DNA of 64,000 nt from Streptomyces rugosispiralis (GCF_024505145.1 NZ_JANIAA010000017.1:1-64000); one strand, 5' to 3'; positions 26,937 to 34,656 are shown, counted from the stretch's first letter. Made by a program: numbers and translations. Notes: a model not told the origin generated them from the sequence alone.

Positions 26937-27046
26937 GGTGTTGCGGTCCCTTCTTGACGTGCGCCGGTGGGGTCCGGTCGAGCGAGTCTGCACAGCGGAG
27001 GAACCGCGCGACAATCGTTGCTGAGCCAAAGAGTTAGGCTCGATTT
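26937..27046. promoter_or_regulatory. divergent promoter region, ureohydrolase operon versus pucR-like gene
   Basis: These 110 bases are relatively AT-rich. TAGGCT at 27035-27040 lies six bases before the GTG of the PucR-type gene, as expected for a -10 box feeding a leaderless or near-leaderless message. The PucR protein probably acts here on the divergent operon. Confidence 0.55.
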
Positions 27047-28507
27047 GTGGTGAACAACAAAGAGCAGGGTGTGACGGTCGAGGATCTGCTGTCGTATCCG
27101 GCCCTGCAACTGCGGTTGATCGCGGGTGGCGCGGGGCTGCACCGCTCGGTGTCATGGGCGCATGTGAGCGAGCTGGACGACCCCACGCCCTGGCTGCTCG
27201 GCTCCGAAATGATCATGACGACGGGGATAGCGATGCCCCGCTCGGCGGCCGGGCAGCGCGCCTATCTGGAGCGGCTGGACGACGCCGGGGTGGCCGCCCT
27301 GGCGGTCTCCGCCCAGCTGCGGATGCCCCCGCTGCGCCGGGCGTTCTTCGACGCCGCCGAGGAGCGGGGGATGCCGGTCCTGGAGATTCCGCTGGCGGTG
27401 CCGTTCATGGCGGTGGCGCAGGAGGTGGCCGCCGCCGTCCAGGAGGACGCCCGGCACCGGCTGGGCGCCCAGCTTCAGGTGTTCGGCGCGCTGCGCTGGC
27501 TGACCTCGGAGAATCTGGACACCGCGACGCTGTTCGGCCGGCTGGAGAAGCTGTCCGGCTACGACATCTATCTGTGCACCACGCAGGGCCGGCCGCTGCT
27601 GCCGGGGGTGCCCGCGCCCGACGCGTCGGTGATCCCCGGCTCGGCGGACGCCCCGCCGACCATCCCCGGTGGCTTCGCCCTCCCGGTCCCCTCCCCCGGT
27701 GGCCCGGCGGGCTTCCTCATCGCCTTCGAGCGGGAGGGCGCACGCCCGGCGGGGCTCGCCGTGGTGCAGCATATCGCCACGGTGGCCGCCCTCCAGCTCG
27801 CCATGGTCCGCACCGAGCGGGAGACGCTGCGCCGCGAGGGCGCGGAGACCCTCGCCGAGCTGCTCCAGGGCGCGCTCGAACCCGCGGTGGCGCGGCGCCA
27901 TCTGCTGCGCCACTCCATCGAGGGCGAGACGGTGCTGGCGGTGGTCAGGGGCGTCACCGAGGACGCCGTGCTGCGGGCGCTGGAGGACCAGCCGTGTCTG
28001 CTGCTCAAGCGCGGTGAGGACCGCTATCTGCTCGGCTCGCCCGACCTGGGTGAGGCGGTCGAGTCCCTGCCGGGGGTGGCCGCCGGGATGAGCCGCCCGT
28101 TCAGCCCCGGCTCACCGCTGCGGATCGCCCAGCGCGAGGCGCTGTGGGCGGCCTCGCACGCCGTCGCGTCCGGCCGCGCCCTCGTGCGGTACGGCGACGA
28201 TGTCACCGGCCGCTGGCTGCCCGACGACCCGGCCGCGCTGACCGATCTGGTCGAGCATGTGCTGGGCGAGGCGCTGCGCTACGACACCGGTCACGGCTCA
28301 CGGCTGCTGACGTCGGTGCGCACCTGGATGGAGCGCGACCGCCGTACGGACGAGGCGGCCGCGGCGCTCCATGTGCACCCCAATACGCTCGCCTACCGGC
28401 TGCGCCGCTTCAGCGAGCTGACCGGCCGCGATCTGTCCACCACCGGCGCGTTCGCCGAGGTCTGGCTGGCGATCCGGGCGGCGGGGCAGCTCGGCCTGCT
28501 CGACTGA
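27047..28507 (+). CDS. PucR-family transcriptional regulator
   Basis: A 486-residue regulator. The N-terminal PucR domain is clear (VTVEDLLSYPALQLRLIAGGAGLHRSVSWAHVSEL, then the WLLGSEMIMTTG segment), with a GGDEF-like middle region and a C-terminal PucR-type helix-turn-helix, HVHPNTLAYRLRRFSELTGRDL (residues about 445-470). Family members activate purine, GABA or other nitrogen catabolic genes in response to their metabolite. It diverges from the ureohydrolase operon and is its obvious regulator. The start is one of two consecutive GTG codons (27047 or 27050) with little ribosome site. Confidence 0.92.
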   Translation: MVNNKEQGVTVEDLLSYPALQLRLIAGGAGLHRSVSWAHVSELDDPTPWLLGSEMIMTTGIAMPRSAAGQRAYLERLDDAGVAALAVSAQLRMPPLRRAFFDAAEERGMPVLEIPLAVPFMAVAQEVAAAVQEDARHRLGAQLQVFGALRWLTSENLDTATLFGRLEKLSGYDIYLCTTQGRPLLPGVPAPDASVIPGSADAPPTIPGGFALPVPSPGGPAGFLIAFEREGARPAGLAVVQHIATVAALQLAMVRTERETLRREGAETLAELLQGALEPAVARRHLLRHSIEGETVLAVVRGVTEDAVLRALEDQPCLLLKRGEDRYLLGSPDLGEAVESLPGVAAGMSRPFSPGSPLRIAQREALWAASHAVASGRALVRYGDDVTGRWLPDDPAALTDLVEHVLGEALRYDTGHGSRLLTSVRTWMERDRRTDEAAAALHVHPNTLAYRLRRFSELTGRDLSTTGAFAEVWLAIRAAGQLGLLD

Positions 28508-28583
28508 GTGTCTCTGCTCGGGGCCGAGTGTGGCTCCTCGGGGCTGAGTGTCTCTGCTCGGGGCCGAATGTGGCTCCTCGGTG
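28504..28583. repeat. two tandem copies of a 40-bp unit
   Basis: Unit 1 (28504-28543) begins inside the PucR stop codon and unit 2 (28544-28583) follows directly with a single G-to-A change. Each unit holds CTGAGTGTCTCTGCTCGG followed by a GAGTGTGGCTCCTCGG half. They fill the gap between convergent genes and may have arisen by slippage. No terminator-like hairpin with a T-run is obvious. Confidence 0.85.
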
Positions 28584-28593
28584 CGTTCGGCGC

Positions 28594-29400
28594 TCAGTGC
28601 GGGCGTCGGCCCCAGCAGGTGATGAGCGGGGCGGTGGTGACGTCCATGCCCTCGCCGCGCAGATGGTCCAGGTGGCGCTCGATCTCCTCCTCGGTGGCCA
28701 GGCCGCCCGCCACCAGCTGCCCGCGCAGCTGGCGCACGGTGGCCGCCTCCAGCTCCCGGCAGGCCGGGGAGGTCAGCGGGAAGCAGCCCTCGGCGCGGAC
28801 GTCGTGCAGCCCGGCGCCGCGCAGCAGGGCGGGCAGGGTGCGGCCGAAGGCGAGGTCCACACCGCGCTCGGCGAGCAGCGCGCGGAATCCGCGGCGGATC
28901 CGGTTGGCCAGCTCCTCGGCCGGGCCGCGTTCCTCGGGGCAGGCCAGGGGCTGGAGCGCCGGGTCGGCGTCCTCCACCACCAGCCATCCGCCCGGCCGCA
29001 CCGCCCCGGCCATCCGCCGCAGCGCCTCGGCCCGGTCGGGCAGATGCACCAGCACCAGCCGGACGTGGACGAGGTCGAAGCCGTCGCCCGGTGGCTCGTC
29101 GCGGGCCACGTCATGGCGCCGTACCTCGATCGGTCCGGTGGCCGGGCCGGACAGCTCGGTGAGCCAGGAGGTGTCGATGTCGGTCACCAGCACCCGCCCG
29201 GTGGGCCCGGCACGCTCGGCGAGGGCGGTGGGCACCGAGGGCCCGCCCGCTCCCACCTCCCAGCAGCGCCATCCGGCGGCCAGGCCGAGCTGGTCGAGGT
29301 GGTCCAGGGTCCAGGGGTCGAACAGCTCGGCCAGCGCCTCGAAGCGCCGGCCGGCCTCGCGCTGCCGGTTGTCCAGCAGATAGCCGGTCTCGGATGTCAT
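28594..29400 (-). CDS. SAM-dependent methyltransferase
   Basis: A 268-residue class I methyltransferase with motif I CWEVGAGGPSVPTALAER (variant GAGG), an acidic VTDID after it, HVRLVLVHLPDRAEALRRM as motifs II-III, and RPGGWLVVEDADP. I chose the ATG at 29400 because GGAGG lies nine bases upstream and its ATGA overlaps the stop of the upstream small gene; an ATG nine bases earlier is possible. It resembles UbiE/arsenite-type small-molecule methyltransferases. The substrate is unknown. Confidence 0.88.
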   Translation of the reverse strand: MTSETGYLLDNRQREAGRRFEALAELFDPWTLDHLDQLGLAAGWRCWEVGAGGPSVPTALAERAGPTGRVLVTDIDTSWLTELSGPATGPIEVRRHDVARDEPPGDGFDLVHVRLVLVHLPDRAEALRRMAGAVRPGGWLVVEDADPALQPLACPEERGPAEELANRIRRGFRALLAERGVDLAFGRTLPALLRGAGLHDVRAEGCFPLTSPACRELEAATVRQLRGQLVAGGLATEEEIERHLDHLRGEGMDVTTAPLITCWGRRPH

Positions 29401-29690
29401 GTGCCCCATCCTCCCGCGCCGGCCGCCGTCAGCGTGTCCAGGGCGCGTTCGATCTGGTTCCGAAACGCTTCCACCACCGGGTCAACGAACGCCCATGAGT
29501 GCTCGCCGGGATGCTCCAGGTACAGCGTGCACGCGAAGTCTCCTTGCGGCGCATCCGTTTCGCACCACCGGGGACGGCAGAACCGGTGAGCCTGGCTGTC
29601 GTCCCACAGGAACCACAGGGCCGGGTTGTCGTCCAGCAAGTGGTCAGCGTCGTCTCCCTCGCCAAGGACTTCCCCGGCACCTGGGAGCAT
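29397..29690 (-). CDS. small hypothetical protein coupled to the methyltransferase
   Basis: A 97-residue frame whose TGA overlaps the methyltransferase ATG in an ATGA, the best evidence that it is real. It is acidic, with a WFLWDD segment, a CxxxLYLEHPGEHSWA motif (a Cys/His pattern seen in small actinomycete proteins), and an amphipathic C-terminal helix. I recognise no family. The ribosome site at the ATG (29690) is weak, and its 5' end abuts a dehydrogenase remnant on the other strand. The gene may therefore be 5'-truncated or start further in. Confidence 0.5.
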   Translation of the reverse strand: MLPGAGEVLGEGDDADHLLDDNPALWFLWDDSQAHRFCRPRWCETDAPQGDFACTLYLEHPGEHSWAFVDPVVEAFRNQIERALDTLTAAGAGGWGT

Positions 29691-29716
29691 CAGCGCCGCC
29701 GGGAGTGGCGGCCCCC

Positions 29717-30229
29717 TCGGACAGCGAGCGCATCGGCAACCGTACGGTCCTGGTCTGGGGCACCGGTTCCATCGGGCGGGCCGTCGCCGGGCTGCTGCGC
29801 GCGGTCGGCAGGCGGGTCAGTGGCGCCGGCCGCACACCACGGGCCGCCGACCCGGACTTCGGCGTGGTGCACGGCCCGGCGGGTCTGCGCGAAGCGCTGG
29901 GCGAGGCGGACTATGTGGTCCCGGCCGCCCCGCTCACCCCCGCCACCCGTGGCATGGTGGACGCGCCCGTACTGGCGGCGATGAAGCGGGGCGCGCGGCT
30001 GGTCGACGTCGGGCGTGGCCCGCTCGTCGACGAACAGGCCCTCGTGGACGCCCTGGCCCAGGGCAGGCCGGCCGGGGCCGCGCTGGACGCCTTCACCCAT
30101 GAGCCGCTGCCGGTGGACTCGCCCCTGTGGGAGATGCCGGGTGTCATCGTCTCCCCGCACACCGCGGGCGAGGTCACGGACTGGCGCGCCGACCTGGGCG
30201 AACCGGATGAGACGGCCGATACGCCGTGA
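29717..30229 (+). pseudogene. remnant of a D-isomer-specific 2-hydroxyacid dehydrogenase
   Basis: About 170 residues match the NAD-binding domain of this family: nucleotide loop WGTGSIGRAVAGLLRA, ALTPATRGMVDAPVLAAMKRGARLVDVGRGPLVDEQALVDAL with the catalytic Arg, and LPVDSPLWEMPGVIVSPHTAGE with the catalytic His. The N-terminal half of the substrate domain is absent, because sequence before 29717 reads as unrelated residues on this strand. The final helix and second half of the catalytic domain are also missing, with a stop at 30227-30229. A functional enzyme of about 310 residues is not possible from this fragment. Confidence 0.75.
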
Positions 30230-30274
30230 ACGGATGAAACGGCCGCTGACGCCCCCCGCGCGCCGGCGACCGTT

Positions 30275-31981
30275 TCATCGTTCGGCGCGGACCTGGGGCA
30301 GTTCCAGGGCCGAGCCCCCGTGCACGGTGACGCGCACGGGCGTGAGGGTGGTCGCGTCGAGCACCGGCTCGCCGCTTCCGGTGTTACGGGCGAACCGTGG
30401 GTGGGCGCCACCGCTGATCTGCAGACGGATCCGGTGGCCGGGGACGAAGCGGTGGGCGGTGGAGCTCATCGGCACGGTGATCTCCAGGGGGTGCGCCGGT
30501 GTGGTGGGCAGCCGCACCAGCCCGTCGCACACATTGAAGGAGCGGCCCTTTTCGTCGACGTCGCAGAGCCGGGCGAAGACATCGGCGTACCCGGTGTCCG
30601 TGGAGATCCGCAGCCGTGCGGCCACCGGGCCCAGGACATCCATGGGCTCGTTCAGCGGCTCACTGGTGAACGTCAGCACATCGGGGCGCCCCTCGAGGTC
30701 GCCGTTGTCACGGCTCCCGGCGGCTGGCGAGAGCAGTGGCCCGCCGATGGACGGGGTGGGATCGGCCGGGTCGTAGCGGAAGGCGGCGAGCGGGACGGAC
30801 GTCTCGGGCGGCTGCCGGAGGAGCCGCCCGTCCCCCGCGGCGAACCACTGGCCGACGGCCGGGGACGGCGGCCACTCGGCGAGGTCCCGCCAGTGCCCCT
30901 GACCACCGATGTGCACCCGCACCCCGGCCGGGCGCAGCCCCGAGGGGTCGTCGCACAGATGGGCACGCAGCCAGGCGAGGCTTTCGGCGAAGACCTCCGG
31001 CCAGCCCGCCTGAAGCGCGGAGGTGTGGGTCCAGGGGCCGACGAGCAGGGAGGTCTCGCAGCCCGCCCGGCGCAGCCGGGCGTACTGCTCGAAGGTCTGG
31101 TCCACCAGCGCGTCATGCCACCCGCTGATCAGACAGGTGGGGATGGGCGAGGTGGCCGCGGCGCCACCCGTGGACGCGCCCTCCCAGAACGGGTCGTCGG
31201 CGTCCGGGTGCGACATCACCTCGTCCAGCCAGGGCACTTCGCCCCCGAGTCCGCGGACGTACGAGCCGCGCAGCGGCAGCGCCCGGGTCATCTCCGCGAG
31301 GTGGCGCCGCAGCCGCAGCGTGGCCCGGAGGAAGGGGCCGAACCCCCGGTGCTGGGAGGTCATACCGGAGCCCACGAGCAGCGCGTTCTCCAGTCGCAGG
31401 GCACCGTCGCGGTGGAACAGGGCATACGGATCGTGCAGGCCGACCTGCACCACCATCGCCCGCAGCTCCGGCGGCGGGTCCAGGGCGAGCGCCCACTGCA
31501 CATAGCCGAGGTAGCTCGGGCCGAGGGTGCCCAGCGCGCCGTTGAACCAGGGCTGGTCGCGCAACCAGCGCACGGTGGCCAGGCCGTCGGCGGCCTCGTT
31601 CCGCCAGAAGTGGAACTCGCCGCCCGAGCCACCGGTGCCGCGGCAGCTCTGCAGCACGACGTGGAAGCCCTGCTCGGCGAAGAGCACGCCGTACATGGGT
31701 GACCAGGGCACTCCCCTGCCGTAGGGCGAGCGCACCAGCAGGGTGGGGAAGTCGCCGTCCGCGCGCGGGAAGTAGTGGTCCGTGCGGAGGAGGCTGCCGT
31801 CGGCGGCCGGGACCTCCAGGCCCGGCTCCCATCCCGCCTCGTACCGCTTGGCCGGAAGGCCGCGCCAGGTCGCCCGCATCATCCGTGCGGACAGCGGCGG
31901 CTTGGCAGAGGGCGCGACCCAGGTGGTTCCGGCCCCGCCGCCGGTGGCTCCGGACACTCCATCGCGTGTGTGTGACGTCAT
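30275..31981 (-). CDS. CocE/NonD-family hydrolase (X-Pro dipeptidyl-peptidase type)
   Basis: A 568-residue serine hydrolase. The N-terminal alpha/beta domain has SCRGTGGSGGEF, then nucleophile motif LGPSYLGYVQW, Asp in ISGWHDALVDQT, and His in VGPWTHTSALQ. A C-terminal jelly-roll (about residues 350-568) ends the protein, as in cocaine esterase and X-prolyl peptidases. No signal peptide is evident. The ATG at 31981 is preceded by GGAGGGG, and a perfect 19-bp palindrome lies 21 bases further upstream, shared with the divergent TetR gene. It is probably an ester or amide hydrolase induced by a TetR ligand. Confidence 0.9.
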   Translation of the reverse strand: MTSHTRDGVSGATGGGAGTTWVAPSAKPPLSARMMRATWRGLPAKRYEAGWEPGLEVPAADGSLLRTDHYFPRADGDFPTLLVRSPYGRGVPWSPMYGVLFAEQGFHVVLQSCRGTGGSGGEFHFWRNEAADGLATVRWLRDQPWFNGALGTLGPSYLGYVQWALALDPPPELRAMVVQVGLHDPYALFHRDGALRLENALLVGSGMTSQHRGFGPFLRATLRLRRHLAEMTRALPLRGSYVRGLGGEVPWLDEVMSHPDADDPFWEGASTGGAAATSPIPTCLISGWHDALVDQTFEQYARLRRAGCETSLLVGPWTHTSALQAGWPEVFAESLAWLRAHLCDDPSGLRPAGVRVHIGGQGHWRDLAEWPPSPAVGQWFAAGDGRLLRQPPETSVPLAAFRYDPADPTPSIGGPLLSPAAGSRDNGDLEGRPDVLTFTSEPLNEPMDVLGPVAARLRISTDTGYADVFARLCDVDEKGRSFNVCDGLVRLPTTPAHPLEITVPMSSTAHRFVPGHRIRLQISGGAHPRFARNTGSGEPVLDATTLTPVRVTVHGGSALELPQVRAER

Positions 31982-32001
31982 CCCGCGTTCCCCTCCGCTA
32001 A

Positions 32002-32020
32002 TCTCGTACCACGTACGAGA
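32002..32020. promoter_or_regulatory. perfect palindromic operator between CocE and TetR genes
   Basis: TCTCGTACCACGTACGAGA is an 8-bp perfect inverted repeat with a 3-base spacer. Placed between the divergent cocE-like and tetR-like genes and within promoter distance of both, it is the likely site of the TetR-family regulator encoded at 32152. Confidence 0.8.
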
Positions 32021-32027
32021 ATAGTAG

Positions 32028-32165
32028 ATGCTTGGATGGATTCCGCAAGTCGCCGTGGCGGGGCAAGTCGCCGTGGCGGGGCAAGTCGCCATGGCGGGGC
32101 AAGTCGCCATGGCGGGGCAAGTCGCCGTGGCGGGGAAGGAGCGATCAGGTCGTGGTGCGCGGTGA
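32028..32165 (+). CDS. possible 45-residue leader peptide made of hexapeptide repeats
   Basis: An ATG at 32028, right after AT-rich GAATAGTAG that could be a -10 box (leaderless start), opens a frame encoding a six-residue start, five copies of QVA(V/M)AG, and a basic tail. Its TGA (32163-32165) falls just inside the TetR coding region, past the GTG at 32152. The 18-bp minisatellite keeps this frame open whatever its copy number. It could be a leader peptide for TetR expression, or simply the open frame of a repeat. Confidence 0.35.
   Translation: MLGWIPQVAVAGQVAVAGQVAMAGQVAMAGQVAVAGKERSGRGAR
32047..32136. repeat. 18-bp minisatellite, five units
   Basis: The unit AAGTCGCCGTGGCGGGGC occurs five times head-to-tail. 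Units 3 and 4 carry A instead of G at one position (CCATGG), and the last ends in A. It lies between the TetR operator and the TetR ribosome site. On the plus strand it can encode GKSPWR steps in the TetR frame or QVAVAG in the +2 frame. Confidence 0.92.
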
Positions 32166-32874
32166 CGGGTCCGGCGCCGGAGGCGTCGACCCCCAACAGC
32201 TGTGGCTGAACTCCGACCGCCCCCGCAAGGGGCGCAAACCCGCCTTCAGCCGTACGGCGATCACCGCCGCGGCGGTCGCTCTCGCGGACGCGGAGGGAAT
32301 CGACGCGGTCACCATGCGGCGGGTGGCCTCGCAAGTCGGCGCCGGGGTGATGTCGCTGTACAGCTACGCCCCCGACAAGGAGACGCTGCTGCAGCTGATG
32401 GTCGACCATGTGAGCGGCGAGCTGTCACCGCCGGACCCGCTGACCGGCGACTGGCGTGCCGATCTAAAGGCCATCGCCCATGCCCAGCGCGCCCTGATGC
32501 TCCGCCACCCCTGGCTGCCCGCCGCGCTGTTCAACCGCCGCTGGTCCCTCGGGCCCAACACCCTGGCCTTCCTGGAACACGCGCTCGCCGCCCTGCGGCC
32601 CACCGCGCTGGACGGCGGCGCGAAGCTGGAGGTGTTCAGCCTGATCACGGGTTTCGCCGCCAGACTCGTCGCCGACGAGATCGCCCAGGCCGCCCTCTCC
32701 GCCTCCCCCGGGCAAGCCGCCGCCGAAGCCCGCTATCTCGCCGCGGTGGCCGCCGACGGCCACCATCCGGAGCTGGCCGAGGCCCTCTCCGCCCCGGTAC
32801 GCCCGCTCACCCCCGACGCCACGTTCGCCCGGCTGCTCGACCGCATGGTCGACGGCCTGGACGCGGGCTCGTAA
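32152..32874 (+). CDS. TetR-family transcriptional regulator
   Basis: A 240-residue regulator. The N-terminal helix-turn-helix reads FSRTAITAAAVALADAEGIDAVTMRRVASQVGAGVMSLYSYAPDKETLLQLM. The C-terminal half is a TetR_C-type ligand domain (WLPAALFNRRWSLGPNTLAFLEHAL). I chose the GTG at 32152, ten bases after AAGGAG. An upstream TTG at 32032 would add a repetitive basic GKSPWR tail but has no ribosome site. It diverges from the CocE-type hydrolase and shares a perfect palindrome with it, so self-regulation and repression of the hydrolase are likely. Confidence 0.9.
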   Translation: MVRGDGSGAGGVDPQQLWLNSDRPRKGRKPAFSRTAITAAAVALADAEGIDAVTMRRVASQVGAGVMSLYSYAPDKETLLQLMVDHVSGELSPPDPLTGDWRADLKAIAHAQRALMLRHPWLPAALFNRRWSLGPNTLAFLEHALAALRPTALDGGAKLEVFSLITGFAARLVADEIAQAALSASPGQAAAEARYLAAVAADGHHPELAEALSAPVRPLTPDATFARLLDRMVDGLDAGS

Positions 32875-32902
32875 GAAGGTCCAGGGGAGGCCTAGGGGAG
32901 GC

Positions 32903-33361
32903 CTAGGGGTTGGTCCACGCCTCCGGGTCCTCGGCGAGACCCAGGACGTCGCCGGGCAGCTTGGCCGCGGCCACCTCCGCGAGGGTCACCTCGCCGAGGA
33001 TCTTGCGTACGTTGGCCCGTACCGCGATCCACAGCGGCAGCAGCGACTCCGCGGGGCCGCAGTACGACAGCTCGGGCGGGCGCACTCCGCGCACCGACAC
33101 CAGCGGGCCGTCGACCACCCGGATCACCTCGGCGATGCTGATGGCGTCCGCCGGGCGGGCCAGCCGGTAGCCGCCCTTGCCGCCGCGCTGGCTGGCCACC
33201 AGGCCGCCCCGGCGCAGATCGCCCAGGATCCCCTCCAGGAACTTGTGCGGGATGCCCTGCGCGGCGGCGATCGCCTCGGCCTTGACGGAGGTGTCCTCCC
33301 CCGCCACGGCCAGTTCCAACGCCGCCCGCACCGCATAGTCCGCCTTCGCCGAGATCCGCAT
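32903..33361 (-). CDS. Rrf2-family transcriptional regulator
   Basis: A 152-residue Rrf2 protein with the standard opening MRISAKADYAVRAALELA, the winged-helix core IPHKFLEGILGDLRRGGLVASQRGGKGGYRLARP, and VIRVVDGPL. Only one cysteine (SYCGP) lies where IscR/NsrR have three, so a classical Fe-S cluster is unlikely. CymR-type cysteine regulators also lack them. The ATG at 33361 is six bases from a GATAAT box (33368-33373), which suggests a leaderless message. It lies just downstream of a SfnB/DszC-like monooxygenase, consistent with sulfur control. Confidence 0.9.
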   Translation of the reverse strand: MRISAKADYAVRAALELAVAGEDTSVKAEAIAAAQGIPHKFLEGILGDLRRGGLVASQRGGKGGYRLARPADAISIAEVIRVVDGPLVSVRGVRPPELSYCGPAESLLPLWIAVRANVRKILGEVTLAEVAAAKLPGDVLGLAEDPEAWTNP

Positions 33362-33367
33362 GCGCCG

Positions 33368-33398
33368 ATTATCCGCCACCTGAACGCCGGGCCGTCAG
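33368..33398 (-). promoter_or_regulatory. promoter for a leaderless Rrf2 message
   Basis: Read on the minus strand, CTGACG (33393-33398) and GATAAT (33368-33373) are separated by 19 bases, and GATAAT ends six bases before the ATG. The -35 overlaps the stop of the upstream SfnB-like gene. Confidence 0.55.
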
Positions 33399-34591
33399 AA
33401 GGGCAGGGTGAACGGGGGGTGCTCGCCGTTGAGGAAGTAGTCCCCGACCTCGTGGAGCCGGTGGGCGACGGGGTCGTAGAGGGTGTGGGTGCGTGCGTTG
33501 CGCCAGAAGCGGTCGAATCCGTAGGCGGAGGAGGCGGAGCGGGCGCCGACGACGTCCAGGGCGCGGGCGGTGGCGTCGTGGGCGGCCCGGGAGGCGGCGG
33601 CCTCGGCCGCGGCGGCGAGCACGGTGATCTCGGCGCATTCGTCGTCGGTCAGGTCCTCGCCGCGCGCCAGCCCGCCGTCCAGGGCCTCCAGCGCCTGGTC
33701 GGCGAGGGCGGCGGCGGAGAAGGTGGCGACGGTCAGCTCCCCGTAGGTGGTCAGCGCGTGCGGATCGCGCGGGGAGGTGTGCGGCCAGGGAGCGTGCACC
33801 GCCCTGGTGTACTCGCGGGCCTCGGCGAGCACCCCCTGCGCGATCCCGAGACATATCTGCGCCGAGACCAGTCGGCCGGTCGGCGCGGCCAGGCCGCTGA
33901 ACGGCGAGAGGGTGTCCTCGTCCCAGGAGAGCGTGCCGAGCACCGCGTCGTCCCCGACCGGCACCGCGTCGAACTCCACGCTGCCGCCGGCCGCCAGCCG
34001 CTGTCCGAAGGTGTCCCCGTCGTCGCCGCCGCACACCACACCGGGGTGGGCGGTGTCGACGAGCACGGCCAGCGGTTCGCCGGTGTCGGCGTGGGTGGCG
34101 CGGACGGCCAGCCGGTCGGCGACCAGGACGCCGGTGGCGTACCCCTGGCGTCCGTTCACCAGCCGGCCGTCCCGCCCGGAGGTGAGCGTCAGCCGTGGCT
34201 CGCGGGGGGCCAGACCGCCGCCCCAGCACCACTGCCCGGCCGCCGACTCGCGCTCCACCCGGGCCGCGAGCTCGGCCCCGCCGAAGAAGCGGGCGCTGAA
34301 GGACAGCAGGTAGTGACAGCCGAGCACCTGGCCGATCGCGCCATCGGCCGCTGCGATCTTCCGTACGACGGCGCAGGCCGTGGACCAGCCCGCTCCCCCG
34401 CCGCCGTGCTCGACGGGGATCAGCAGCGCCAGCAGCCCCGCCTCGCGGAGCCGCGCGATCTCGTCGTACGGCGTCTTACCTGCCTGATCGCGAACGACCG
34501 CGTCCGTGGCGAGGTCGTCCGCCGCCTCTCCGGCGATCTGCAGCCACCACGCGCGGTCGGGCGCTTCGGCCGCCGCATCCACCACCGTCAC
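33395..34591 (-). CDS. SfnB/DszC-like acyl-CoA-dehydrogenase-fold flavin monooxygenase
   Basis: A 398-residue protein with the acyl-CoA dehydrogenase fold. The C-terminal signature FWRNARTHTLYDPVAHRLHEVGDYFLNGE is characteristic of the SfnB/DszC flavin-dependent oxygenases used to desulfurise organosulfur compounds, rather than of true dehydrogenases. The N-terminal helical region (EIARLREAGLLALLIPVEHGG) and beta domain are complete. Reduced FMN would have to come from an unlinked reductase. The paired Rrf2 gene and an AT-rich palindrome upstream suggest sulfur-limitation control. The substrate is unknown. Confidence 0.85.
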   Translation of the reverse strand: MTVVDAAAEAPDRAWWLQIAGEAADDLATDAVVRDQAGKTPYDEIARLREAGLLALLIPVEHGGGGAGWSTACAVVRKIAAADGAIGQVLGCHYLLSFSARFFGGAELAARVERESAAGQWCWGGGLAPREPRLTLTSGRDGRLVNGRQGYATGVLVADRLAVRATHADTGEPLAVLVDTAHPGVVCGGDDGDTFGQRLAAGGSVEFDAVPVGDDAVLGTLSWDEDTLSPFSGLAAPTGRLVSAQICLGIAQGVLAEAREYTRAVHAPWPHTSPRDPHALTTYGELTVATFSAAALADQALEALDGGLARGEDLTDDECAEITVLAAAAEAAASRAAHDATARALDVVGARSASSAYGFDRFWRNARTHTLYDPVAHRLHEVGDYFLNGEHPPFTLPF

Positions 34592-34624
34592 GCCCGCTCC
34601 CCTCCATTCGGCCGGACTCCATCA

Positions 34625-34656
34625 TTCCCTATTTTTCCAGTAGGGAAAATAGGGAA
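34625..34656. promoter_or_regulatory. AT-rich inverted repeat upstream of the SfnB-like gene
   Basis: Two perfect 11-bp arms, TTCCCTATTTT and AAAATAGGGAA, are separated by TCCAGTAGGG, which contains a further TAGGG copy. The element stands out sharply from the GC-rich background. It lies 34 bases upstream of the SfnB-like start and about 90 bases before the phosphatase gene. An operator, possibly for the Rrf2 protein, is the best reading; a weak bidirectional stem-loop is the alternative. Confidence 0.75.

Noticed and set aside
29399..29716. N-terminal extension of the dehydrogenase frame back to 29399
   Set aside because: The residues are low-complexity Arg/Pro/Thr and match no dehydrogenase domain, and the opposite-strand small gene is better supported by its ATGA coupling.
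32047..32136. 18-bp repeats as a CRISPR array
   Set aside because: Units are directly adjacent with no spacers and no cas genes are nearby.
32032..32151. TetR start at the TTG giving an N-terminus of five GKSPWR repeats
   Set aside because: No ribosome site precedes the TTG, while AAGGAG precedes the GTG at 32152 at a normal distance. The repeats were described as DNA repeats instead.
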